A stretch of DNA of 64,000 nt from Anaerobacillus sp. CMMVII (GTDB lineage: Bacteria; Bacillota; Bacilli; Bacillales; Anaerobacillaceae), in the NCBI RefSeq assembly GCF_025377685.1, contig NZ_JACEHK010000009.1, positions 1-64,000 of the forward strand, in the 5' to 3' direction. The notes below the pieces were generated by a model, which had not been told where the DNA came from, did no database searches, and saw only the letters and a list, made by a program, of their open reading frames with translations. Within the stretch, counting starts at the first letter, position 1; each line of letters begins with the position of its first letter. This document shows positions 55,036 to 63,038 of the stretch, piece by piece. The position numbers were made by a program, and so were the translations under genes.

Positions 55036-56262
55036 ATGAATGCCTATGTAATTCGAGGAAAGAAGATTGTAACCGTTAGCAAAAAAGGCACAATTTTGGA
55101 TGGTGCCATTGTAGTTCGTTATGGGAAAATTAGAGAGGTTGGCAAATGGGAGATCATCAAGGAACAATTCCCCGATTTAAAGGTTATCGATTGTTCTGAT
55201 CATGTAATTACTCCTTCTCTAGTTGACTGCCATACTCATCTATTGGAATTTGCACCCTCATCATTATATCCAGTTACGGAAGAAACACATTTTCTCGCAG
55301 GAAAAGCGATTCTTTTTCATGCCCTCTCTTCGGGAATTACTGCCTTAGGCGAGCAGGTTTGTGGTCACCCTCTTTGCGACTTTTCAATTGATGAATATCG
55401 TGAGGCTGTTCGAAACTTGCCACTTGATGTGTCTTTCGCAACAACTAGCATAACAATCGGGTTTAAAGAGTTAGCTCATTTTACATCAATGACTAAATCT
55501 AAGCCAGTTGAAAAACGAGATCTAATCAATCAAACGATTATTTTTCAATTAGCAAAAGAAAGCGAATATCCTGGAGAAAATCTTTTTATAAACGCAACGC
55601 CTGCTAATTTTACAGCTGCAGATGTTCCACGGGCAGGCGAACTCATTTACTCCGAGGCAGAGTTAACAAAAATTGTAGAGACCTTTCACTTGTTAAATAA
55701 AGAAATCGGTGTTCACGTCGCTGGTGAAGAAGGTATTCGCTTGGCACTAAATGCAAAAGTAGATGTCCTCCACCATGCCCATGGAATTACAAATGAATTA
55801 ATCGAACTCGCCTTACAGCAAGGAACCAAAATTGTAGCAACACCTCTTGGTGGAACTCACTTAGAACCGAACTCGCCGGAAAATATCGCAAACCTAACTG
55901 AAAAACAAATTCCAGTATCAATAGCGACGGATGCTTATCTCCCACCATATCCTGATGTGCCTTGGTTGCCATATAAAGACCAGCAATTAAGAGGTCCTGA
56001 ATCGTTAATGACCATTGCTGCGCCCGCTATGAAACTGTTAAATGAGCGACACGTAGATGAAAATAAAATTCTGGCTTTACTTACAGCTAATCCTGCCAAA
56101 GTATTAGGCAAAGGTAAACAATTTGGGAGCTTAGCAAAAGGGCTAGAAGCAAACTTTCTAGTTACAGAAGGAATTCCTGGCTTAGAGATTACTGATATCG
56201 AAAAAATAAAAGCTGTTTACTATAAAGGAAAAAAAGTAATTAACCGAGAAAAAAATAGCTAG
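55036..56262 (+). CDS. Amidohydrolase-superfamily enzyme (imidazolonepropionase-like)
   Basis: 408 residues. Metal ligands in SLVDCHTHLLEF, later His in EIGVHVAGEEG and VLHHAHG, and Asp in SIATDAYLPPYPD. The N- and C-terminal beta-sandwich parts (GKIREVGKWEIIK and LAKGLEANFLV) are typical. It hydrolyses a cyclic amide or amine. Substrate unknown; HutI and cytosine or guanine deaminases are relatives. Confidence 0.82.
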   Translation: MNAYVIRGKKIVTVSKKGTILDGAIVVRYGKIREVGKWEIIKEQFPDLKVIDCSDHVITPSLVDCHTHLLEFAPSSLYPVTEETHFLAGKAILFHALSSGITALGEQVCGHPLCDFSIDEYREAVRNLPLDVSFATTSITIGFKELAHFTSMTKSKPVEKRDLINQTIIFQLAKESEYPGENLFINATPANFTAADVPRAGELIYSEAELTKIVETFHLLNKEIGVHVAGEEGIRLALNAKVDVLHHAHGITNELIELALQQGTKIVATPLGGTHLEPNSPENIANLTEKQIPVSIATDAYLPPYPDVPWLPYKDQQLRGPESLMTIAAPAMKLLNERHVDENKILALLTANPAKVLGKGKQFGSLAKGLEANFLVTEGIPGLEITDIEKIKAVYYKGKKVINREKNS

Positions 56263-56375
56263 CAGAGAAACGTATAAATAGTTCCGATAACGTGGAGAAA
56301 ACTTAAATTCTCAGTTCAAATAACATACATTTTCGAAGTATAAATAGTAAGTAAATTAACAATACAATTAGCACA

Positions 56376-56409
56376 CAAAAAAAGCTTGGGTTATTATCCC
56401 AAGCTTTCT
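56376..56409. terminator. Bidirectional terminator
   Basis: AAAGCTTGGG / CCCAAGCTTT stem with A-run and TTCTGTTTT, between convergent genes. Confidence 0.85.
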
Positions 56410-56506
56410 GTTTTGAATATGTTGTTCTTATTCAACTATTGCAACCCTTTACTTCAAAATGGATTAAGATATTAATGATTAAAAACCCAATACAAAAACA
56501 AATTAC

Positions 56507-56980
56507 CTAGTTTTTTAAACGCTCCATAATTAATCCAACATCATCTAGGGTAAGTATCTTTCCATCAGCGTACTCTATTTGAATTGAGTAAATATCTAAT
56601 TTGCTCGGTTCAACATTTGAAATAAGAACAATTAAAATATGGTCGTCTTTTGATAAGTTAATGGGTAAGTTAATTTCATCTAGCTTTTTTAATGAATTAA
56701 ATTCAAATGTATCTGTCATTTGACTAATCTTTATTTCCTGAAACGGACTTTCCATTTGATTAGTATCTACTTCTATTCCAGTTATGTTATTTATATTTTC
56801 TAAACCAGAATGTTTAGAGATGGTTAAACCGAAATAGATAGACCATTTGCTTTTAGTTTGATCTGGGTGTATGCCTGATGGACCTATAATGATGTCTTCT
56901 TCGGTAGGAATTGATGAAGAACAAGCACTTAAACTAATCATTGTTATAAAAATTAATAACGTTTTTGTTATTTTTTGCAT
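56507..56980 (-). CDS. Putative lipoprotein
   Basis: About 157 residues. Lipobox in TLLIFITMISLSACSSS, then a soluble domain with no recognised family. ATG 56980 (MQKITKTLLIF) is 9 bases from GGAGG. First of the second minus-strand run of small genes. Confidence 0.65.
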   Translation of the reverse strand: MQKITKTLLIFITMISLSACSSSIPTEEDIIIGPSGIHPDQTKSKWSIYFGLTISKHSGLENINNITGIEVDTNQMESPFQEIKISQMTDTFEFNSLKKLDEINLPINLSKDDHILIVLISNVEPSKLDIYSIQIEYADGKILTLDDVGLIMERLKN

Positions 56981-57251
56981 TCTGAACCTCCATTGTTTAA
57001 AGTACAATTATTGCAGAATTTAGCCGTAAAGCCCTATAAAGTAATAACTTTCATTAAAACTGAATAATACCCTTGTCTTAATCTAATTATGTCAATTCTT
57101 TTCCCACTATCAGACTATTAGTACAATTGGTCTCTCTACAAACTTAACATAATATTCCGAAATTTTCAGAAGGTATTTAAGATAAAAAAGACGATTAAAA
57201 TTAATGATCGCTTGTTTAACTCTTGCTTTCGTTAACGCAAGAAGCCCTTTT

Positions 57252-57617
57252 TTACTTAATGGTAAACCCTTTCCCAAGAACTGTTTTTTTATCCAAACCA
57301 ACATAAACTACAAGGTTTCCAGTAGTATCTGTCTCAGTGTTATTAAAAGTAACAGAATAAACTTGATCTTTGTCATAATTTATATCAATTGATGCTTTTA
57401 AATCATCATTAACGGGTACTTGTTTTACAATTGAATCCTTTGGGCTTACGGGTATTAAAGCACTTTCTTCATCAGTTAAACTATTGAAAGCTACCATCTC
57501 AATTGGCATTTGGTTCTCGGTCTTGGATGCAGAATAGAAAGAAACTATTCCTATAACCATAAATATTGAAAGTACCCCTAAAATCCCGAAAATGAGAAAT
57601 TTAATTGATTTTTTCAT
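57252..57617 (-). CDS. Membrane-anchored extracellular protein of unknown function
   Basis: 121 residues: one N-terminal helix (FLIFGILGVLSIFMVIGIVS), then a secreted domain (SASKTENQMPIEM ...) ending KTVLGKGFTIK. ATG 57617 has GGGGAGGAG. After its stop lies a CTTGC/GCAAG hairpin with CGTTAACG (57222-57242), resembling the other array spacers. Confidence 0.62.
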   Translation of the reverse strand: MKKSIKFLIFGILGVLSIFMVIGIVSFYSASKTENQMPIEMVAFNSLTDEESALIPVSPKDSIVKQVPVNDDLKASIDINYDKDQVYSVTFNNTETDTTGNLVVYVGLDKKTVLGKGFTIK

Positions 57618-57681
57618 AATTCTCCTCCCCTATACAAATGACTTCCATAAGAATTACTAATAAAAAATTTAATAACCTTGT

Positions 57682-57750
57682 TAAACAATCCTGCTTCAAT
57701 ACTGCAATAAAAGCTTTACTGCTGCTGTTCCAGTAAAGCATTCGTTAATA
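57682..57750 (-). repeat. Array spacer, G-type
   Basis: CAATCCTGCTTC plus the hairpin GCTTTACTG / CAGTAAAGC and CGTTAATAA. It shares the CTGCTGCTGTTCCAGTAAA block with 42301-42362. The 3' end of the 60-aa gene lies inside it. Confidence 0.65.
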
Positions 57751-57878
57751 AAAAATTTAAATAGGTTCTTAATCGTAAAAAAAGCAATAACAGCAACAAT
57801 AAGAATAATCATACATCCTGGCTTTCCAAAGAAACCTCTATCGAATAAGTCTGTATTCTCCTCATTTTTTCTCCTCAT
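57696..57878 (-). CDS. Small membrane protein (60 aa) whose tail is spacer-encoded
   Basis: MRRKNEENTDLFDRGFFGKPG, one helix CMIILIVAVIAFFTIKNLFKF, then INECFTGTAAVKLLLQY read from the repeated spacer. ATG 57878 is preceded by GGGGGAAG. Without the spacer the native stop seems to have been lost. Confidence 0.5.
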   Translation of the reverse strand: MRRKNEENTDLFDRGFFGKPGCMIILIVAVIAFFTIKNLFKFFINECFTGTAAVKLLLQY

Positions 57879-57920
57879 TTTTCTTCCCCCACATAATTAC
57901 TCTCTTGTTTCACTATTTGC

Positions 57921-57995
57921 TTCATTTGTTAATAAGTTTCACAAAAATAGCGTTAATCCCTTCTTGAATTAACGCCTTCGTTAATTCAAGAAGCA
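57921..57995 (-). repeat. Array spacer, H-type
   Basis: GCGTTAAT / ATTAACGC hairpin with TTTGTTAATAAGTTTCACAA, near-identical to 44000-44062 and 58821-58885. Followed by a second CGTTAATTCAAGAAG partial copy. Confidence 0.65.
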
Positions 57996-58799
57996 TCACA
58001 AGAAATATGTGTACTAGACAAAGTAAAATTGACAATGGAAAGTTCCTCCATCGCTTGATAACCCAACCCTTCATATACCTGAACGGCAGGCAAGTTATCT
58101 GCCAATACACCTAGATAGACATCTGGTGAAAGTTTTTTTCCAAGGTGTGTCAATTCACTTGTTATATGTTTAGCTAATCCTCTTCCTCTACAATCTAATC
58201 TAGTAACAATGTTCCCAAGTTCTACAAGTTGAGAGTCATAAAAATGGTAGCCACCAACCGCTATAAAGTCGTTTCCTTCCTTAATTCCAAGAAAAGGACA
58301 ATTCTCTAACTCACTCTTAGTAAAAAACCTCATTCCACCTCTATGTAAAAAATTAAGCACTTCTGAATATTCACTTTCACTAACTTTTGCTACAATATTT
58401 GAATCAAGGAGTTTCGTTTCATCCTGATGCTTCATATTTAAAAAACGTTGAGGATTACCCTGAATGAGACCGAAGGATTTGAAAAGTTCAAGGTCACGTT
58501 GAGAGAGTATCGTACCACAAACAGCATTTTCATTAAGTTTAATAGCTTTCTTGTATAAGAAATTAGTTCTGGAAAAAAGATGTTTTGCTCTTCAACACGG
58601 AAGAAAGAAAAGGCAGGAAAGGAAAGTTCATTAAAAAAGCTAATACAGCAGTAAGTTGGTTATTAACAAATTGACAAATATATTGAGCCTTCTCCTTGCG
58701 TTGAGTTAAATAACTATAAAAAAGCAAATTCTGGTCTGCATTGATGTAGGGTAATAATTCAAAAATTGTATCATGAGTAAGCATTCTATGGGCAAACAT
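57986..58799 (-). pseudogene. GNAT-family acetyltransferase, one-base frameshift
   Basis: ATG 58799 (MFAHRMLTHDTIFELLPYI) with GAGGTGTC upstream. The frame is lost near 58632-58638 (one A missing). The other frame continues to the second half, MKHQDETKLLDSNIVAK and the acetyl-CoA site VTRLDCRGRGLAKHITSEL, YEGLGYQ. About 270 residues in total. The target is unknown. Confidence 0.75.
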
Positions 58800-58820
58800 T
58801 TAGACACCTCACAATCGTTT

Positions 58821-58885
58821 ATTTGTTAATGAATTCCACAATAAGAGCGTTAATCCTTCTCGAATTAACGCTCTTCGATAGTTGA
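58821..58885 (-). repeat. Array spacer, I-type
   Basis: Perfect 12-bp hairpin AAGAGCGTTAAT (58843-58854) / ATTAACGCTCTT (58864-58875), with TTTGTTAATGAATTCCACAA on one side, like 44000 and 57921. Confidence 0.65.
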
Positions 58886-58915
58886 AATACTTTAATCCCT
58901 TCTAGTAATGTTAAT

Positions 58916-59158
58916 TTATAGATTAGCAAACTGAAGAAACGCTCCCATAACAGTAAACACAGTTAAAATAACACCACCAAGAATAAATAATAGTTTTAAC
59001 AACCAATAATTAACAATAGTTGGTAATGGTGTAATGTCTCTAAATATCTCAAATGTGTCCTTTTGGAAAAAGCGATATTGGGTCATATAAAAACCTAAGC
59101 ATATACAAGCTATACCGAAGAAAATTATTAACATCGCGATTATAATTTCGATAGTCAT
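58916..59158 (-). CDS. Small two-TM protein
   Basis: 80 residues from ATG 59158 (MTIEIIIAMLIIFFGIACIC), open to a GTG at 59173. Two long hydrophobic helices separated by a charged loop (YRFFQKDTFEIFRDI). Unknown function. Last gene of the second array. Confidence 0.55.
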   Translation of the reverse strand: MTIEIIIAMLIIFFGIACICLGFYMTQYRFFQKDTFEIFRDITPLPTIVNYWLLKLLFILGGVILTVFTVMGAFLQFANL

Positions 59159-59419
59159 CAAGTTCAAAACCACCTAAGTATTAGTCAAATTTTAATCTTA
59201 AGTGTTACTATACCCAAAACTAAAAATTGGTAATTGATGATTCAGTAATTCAACATTCGCTCACCGTTAGTGCAAGAGGTAAATGTGATAGCTTTTATTT
59301 AGATATCACTAGTTCTACCAATGATTTAGATATAATACTTTATATTTTACGATCTATTTTTATAGAATTTATAAGAAATATTATTAACTTACTTTTAACT
59401 TATTTTTTATTATAAGCTA

Positions 59420-60742
59420 CTATACAACTGCTACCGTGGGTTCTACAATATCTTTTCTTCGATAAACATTTAAAATTAGTCCTAAAAAAGCAGTGTAAAA
59501 AAGCAGCATACTTCCTCCATAACTAATAAATGGAAGGGAGACTCCCATAATAGGAACTAATCCAAAGCCCATCAAGATGTTCCAGATAGTAGGAACGCTA
59601 AATAATGCAGCTCCCGCAATTACTATTAATCTCCCATAAAGATCCTTTGTTTTAAAAGCATTTTTTGAAATTCTTGAAATAAATAGTAATAATATTAAAC
59701 TGAGGGCAATTCCAAATGCCCAACCAAGAGAATAGACTAGATAAGGGAAAACAAAATCTGTATGAGCTTCTGGTAACAATTGAAAATTTAAATCGTTATA
59801 AAGTCCATTTCCAAACCAACCTGCTTGTGAAAGGATATCCCGTACTGTAATATACATATATCCTGCCCCGTTTGGATCAGCATTTGGGTTAATAAAAGCG
59901 GATAGTCTAGTAAAAAAATAACTTTCGCGAGAGGTAATGATTATAGCAAGGAGAAAAATGAGACCAGCTACAGCATTCGTCCCCACTAGCTTAAGTGCTA
60001 ATTTCTTCTGAACTTGAGCAAAAGCAAACATTCCAATTATACAGAAAAAGTAAATAATACAAAACATAAAGTTTGGCACCATCATGTAGAGAAAGATTGG
60101 AGTCCAGAAAAGGAAAAAAAGTAAGCCTTGTTTTTTCCAGCTATTAAACTCATTATTTTTGCTAAATATACCTGCCCATGCAAGAAAAAATAAAAATAAG
60201 CTAATCATGGTTCCATCGACCATAACTCCTGGAAGTGAAATCCACTTGTTTACTCCATTGGTGATGTAGCCAAAGAAATAAAGATATAAATGAATCAATA
60301 AGCCACTAGCATAAAAGTACATCCACAAGTTCTTTAATTTCCGATAATCAAAGAAAAGAAAACCAATAAGTACAAGAACAGCGAGAATGGACCAGATTAC
60401 CTGTCGTCCTATAAAATAAGTACTTGATAATGAAAGCTCAGGGATTCCACCAACTAACGGTAAAAAACCAACACCTGCAAGAATAACAAATAATACAATC
60501 AGAATCCAATCCATTTTAGGTTTATGAATTTGATTTAAATTCTCTCCAATGGCATATGGATTCCCCATTTCTTGTATTGCCTTTTCCTCTGCTTTCTCTT
60601 TAGAAGATTCTCTCTTTTGAAAAGATTGACTTAACTCCTGTAGATGATTGGTAAGTTCTTTTTTTATCCTATTGTGGGCTTCCTTAGATTTCACTTTAGA
60701 AGTTACTTTATTTAAAAATTCTTCAAATTTGGGAGAACTCAT
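59420..60742 (-). CDS. FtsW/RodA/SpoVE-family protein with N-terminal cytoplasmic HAAS-like domain
   Basis: 440 residues. Residues 1-75 are a soluble helical domain (EFLNKVTSKVKSKEAHNRIK and EKAIQEMGNPYAIG) of the DUF1700/HAAS type that associates with PadR-like regulators. The rest is a SEDS glycosyltransferase: about ten helices, NGVNKWISLPG, the catalytic-Asp loop LLPEAHTDFVFPYLVYSLGW and a C-terminal GVSLPFISYGGSMLL. It polymerises peptidoglycan strands from lipid II. ATGA overlap with the PadR-like gene. Confidence 0.88.
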   Translation of the reverse strand: MSSPKFEEFLNKVTSKVKSKEAHNRIKKELTNHLQELSQSFQKRESSKEKAEEKAIQEMGNPYAIGENLNQIHKPKMDWILIVLFVILAGVGFLPLVGGIPELSLSSTYFIGRQVIWSILAVLVLIGFLFFDYRKLKNLWMYFYASGLLIHLYLYFFGYITNGVNKWISLPGVMVDGTMISLFLFFLAWAGIFSKNNEFNSWKKQGLLFFLFWTPIFLYMMVPNFMFCIIYFFCIIGMFAFAQVQKKLALKLVGTNAVAGLIFLLAIIITSRESYFFTRLSAFINPNADPNGAGYMYITVRDILSQAGWFGNGLYNDLNFQLLPEAHTDFVFPYLVYSLGWAFGIALSLILLLFISRISKNAFKTKDLYGRLIVIAGAALFSVPTIWNILMGFGLVPIMGVSLPFISYGGSMLLFYTAFLGLILNVYRRKDIVEPTVAVV

Positions 60743-61173
60743 AAGGACGCCTCCTCTATTAAGTGTTTAAGAGATAACTGTTGTTTTGAATTTTCTTGTT
60801 TATAAGCAGTTAAGTATTTTTTCCCTTTAGTATTTAAGGAATAATATTTCTTTTCATTTAACCAATTTGATGTAATAATTCCCTTGTTTTCTAGTAAGTG
60901 TAATATTGTATAAAGTTGTCCTTCATTATTTTGAAAAAAAAGTTCATTCTTTTGAAAAAGCTGGGTGGAAATATTGTAGCCGTCCTTTGCTTCATTCTGA
61001 ATAGATTCTAATATAGCTGTAATGGTTTCTACCTCCCAAGAGTGAAATTGTGGTTGAGATTGCTTCCCACGAATGGCTTCTTTCACTGCATTTTTTCTTT
61101 CATTGGAAAAAGAAAAATCCTTAAAAATTGATTTTTTCATCGAACTCTTCAGGTTTGTAAATGGATCATTCAT
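60739..61173 (-). CDS. PadR-like transcriptional regulator
   Basis: 144 residues. The winged HTH is in the middle: TITAILESIQNEAKDGYNI, QLYTILHLLENKGIITSNW and the wing KYYSLNTKGKKYL. The N-terminal 45 residues are an extension (MNDPFTNLKSSMKKSIFKD). Two bases separate it from the sigma gene. It may control the operon or act on the HAAS-like domain. Confidence 0.8.
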   Translation of the reverse strand: MNDPFTNLKSSMKKSIFKDFSFSNERKNAVKEAIRGKQSQPQFHSWEVETITAILESIQNEAKDGYNISTQLFQKNELFFQNNEGQLYTILHLLENKGIITSNWLNEKKYYSLNTKGKKYLTAYKQENSKQQLSLKHLIEEASL

Positions 61174-61175
61174 CT

Positions 61176-61727
61176 CTAACCCTCCTCTATCATCTTTTCT
61201 TTTAATAATTCTTTCGCACGCTTTAATCTTGTTTTTAGTGTATTTGAATTAACTGTAGTAATCTTGCTAATTTCTGCTATAGAAAGTTCTTCATAATAAT
61301 GTAGAAATACTACTTCTCTATACTTTAAAGGTAAATTCATGACAGCATTAGTTAAAGTATTTTCTTCATTTTTTGTGATAACCTCATCATCAACATGTGG
61401 TGATTTAGAAGGGATATATTCCAAAATTTTATTACTAAAAGATATTTTGCGATAATGCCAGCTTCTTAAGTAGTCCTTACAATGATTACTAGCAATACGG
61501 TATACCCAAGTTTTTATAGTTGATTGCTGATTAAACTGATTTATTTTTTCATAACACTTTATAAATATCTCTTGCGTTAAATCTTCCGCCGTGGCTCGGT
61601 TTTTTACATATGTATATACGAGATGTAATATACCATCGCTATATTCATGCATTAGTTGATCAATTATTTGTTCTCTCTCATCTAGCATAATTTCATCTGT
61701 CATTGCCAAGTGCATTAATTCATCCAT
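61176..61727 (-). CDS. ECF-type sigma factor
   Basis: 183 residues. Region 2 with LVYTYVKNRATAEDLTQEIFIKCYEKI and WVYRIASNHCKDYLR; region 4 with LPLKYREVVFLHYYEELSIAEISKI and LKTRLKRAKELL. First gene of an operon with the PadR-like and FtsW-like genes. No anti-sigma gene follows. An ECF-like promoter (61753-61782) lies upstream, suggesting autoregulation. ATG 61727 has GGAGG. Confidence 0.9.
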   Translation of the reverse strand: MDELMHLAMTDEIMLDEREQIIDQLMHEYSDGILHLVYTYVKNRATAEDLTQEIFIKCYEKINQFNQQSTIKTWVYRIASNHCKDYLRSWHYRKISFSNKILEYIPSKSPHVDDEVITKNEENTLTNAVMNLPLKYREVVFLHYYEELSIAEISKITTVNSNTLKTRLKRAKELLKEKMIEEG

Positions 61728-61752
61728 CTAGATATCACCTCCTCTATTATTT

Positions 61753-61782
61753 TAGACGAAGCTAGCCCTCTTATGGTTTTAA
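61753..61782 (-). promoter_or_regulatory. Candidate ECF-type promoter for the sigma operon
   Basis: Minus strand: TTAAAACC, then exactly 16 bases, then CGTCTA. This resembles the ECF consensus TGAAACNT-N16-CGTC. Confidence 0.4.
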
Positions 61783-62530
61783 AATATACAAAATTATTTA
61801 TGAGCATTTGTAACCTAAAGATTAAATAGAAAAAGGAACAACCTTTTATTAGATTGTTCCAGAAATTTCAAGGTAGGTTAGATGGCTTACATTACTTATT
61901 CAAGTATACTGCTCCGTTAGTTGAAGAACTGAATTTTCGTAATCTTTTATATTATTTTACCACATAATGTAATAAATCCTTGAGTTTTCTTGAAACAGAT
62001 AAAAATCGCATCTCAAATAACAATTAAAATTGCACCCTATTTCGCACGATGACAATATTCATTGTCAAGATGTTATTTGGGGTGCTATTTGCTATGCTAT
62101 TTTATAGTTATTATCTTATAAACGTTGATAAATCAATGAAAACAGCCCTACGATTTACTGTGGTATAAGGTACGCTAATTCATATGTTATTTACACTGTT
62201 TTTCCACAAAAACGGAACTACTTAAGAAACGTAAGTGTTCTCTGTTTTTTTTGCTTTTATATAAAGCTAGTAAAGCTAAAATATATCAAGGTCTAGGGGG
62301 TATCTTTTCTGCCAATCGAAAGTTGTAAAAATCAAATAATTGCCCTAAAACTACAATGTTCACGAAAAGAGCCTTTGTATAAGTCGTTTTTCAAGGTAAT
62401 AACAGATTTCCTAGAACGCTATTTTAGGTTATAATAACTACTTAAACGAATTTCACATTACCAAGCAAGTTCCTAGTGGTGAAAAATTGAGATTATGTCG
62501 TTTGAAATATTAGAACGAAGGTGATTATTA
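61783..62530. other. Gene-free stretch with inverted repeats
   Basis: Holds a 7-bp hairpin GGAACAA / TTGTTCC (61835-61860) and a 78-base nested repeat: GCATCTCAAATAACA (62008-62022) pairs with TGTTATTTGGGGTGC (62071-62085) at 13 of 15 positions and encloses GACAAT / ATTGTC. A weak terminator-like hairpin lies near 62209-62248. No gene seen. Confidence 0.55.
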
Positions 62531-62938
62531 ATGATAGAAGTAAAAACATCGACACTAAGTGATGGTGAGTTTAATAGAGGCGTTTTTGCGACTCAAGATA
62601 TAAAAAAAGGTGAGTTATTCCATGTAGCACCAGTCGTACCTTATCCTAATGAGGAGCATATTTTAATTGAGCATACTGTTCTTGCTGATTATGTATTCGA
62701 ATACGGGATAAACCACTCTGCTATTGTCCTTGGATATGGAATGTTGTTTAACCATTCGTACGAGCCAAATGCTACGTATGATATAAAATTTTCAAATCAC
62801 ACGTTTGAGTATTATGCTTATAAAGATATAAAAGCTGGTGAAGAGATTTTAATTAATTATAACGGTGATGTTGATGATCGGGAACCTCTATGGTTCATGA
62901 AAGATAAAGATGATCAATCTAAAGATGAAGCAAAATAA
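62531..62938 (+). CDS. Minimal SET-domain protein
   Basis: 135 residues, almost only a SET fold. The cofactor loop GVFATQDIKKGELF is followed by the signature LFNHSYEPNATYD (NHS pattern) and AGEEILINYNG with the catalytic Tyr. SET proteins are protein-lysine methyltransferases; bacterial substrates are mostly unknown. ATG 62531 has GAAGGTGAT. The C-terminus is acidic (DKDDQSKDEAK). Confidence 0.83.
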   Translation: MIEVKTSTLSDGEFNRGVFATQDIKKGELFHVAPVVPYPNEEHILIEHTVLADYVFEYGINHSAIVLGYGMLFNHSYEPNATYDIKFSNHTFEYYAYKDIKAGEEILINYNGDVDDREPLWFMKDKDDQSKDEAK

Positions 62939-63038
62939 TTAATGGGGCGAGATTTCTCGTTCCTTCTTGCTTTAGGGAAAGAGAACACTACACTTTTTCC
63001 TAGGTGCCTTGCTTTTTTCTAAACGAGGAGTGATAATC

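Noticed and set aside
57110-57304. 64-aa frame after the 57252 gene
   Set aside because: Overlaps the end of a better gene and a hairpin spacer; no ribosome site.
41851-58885. True integron attC sites
   Set aside because: No core-site sequences (RYYYAAC ... GTTRRRY) could be confirmed and there is no IntI in the window, so only a cassette-like layout is claimed.
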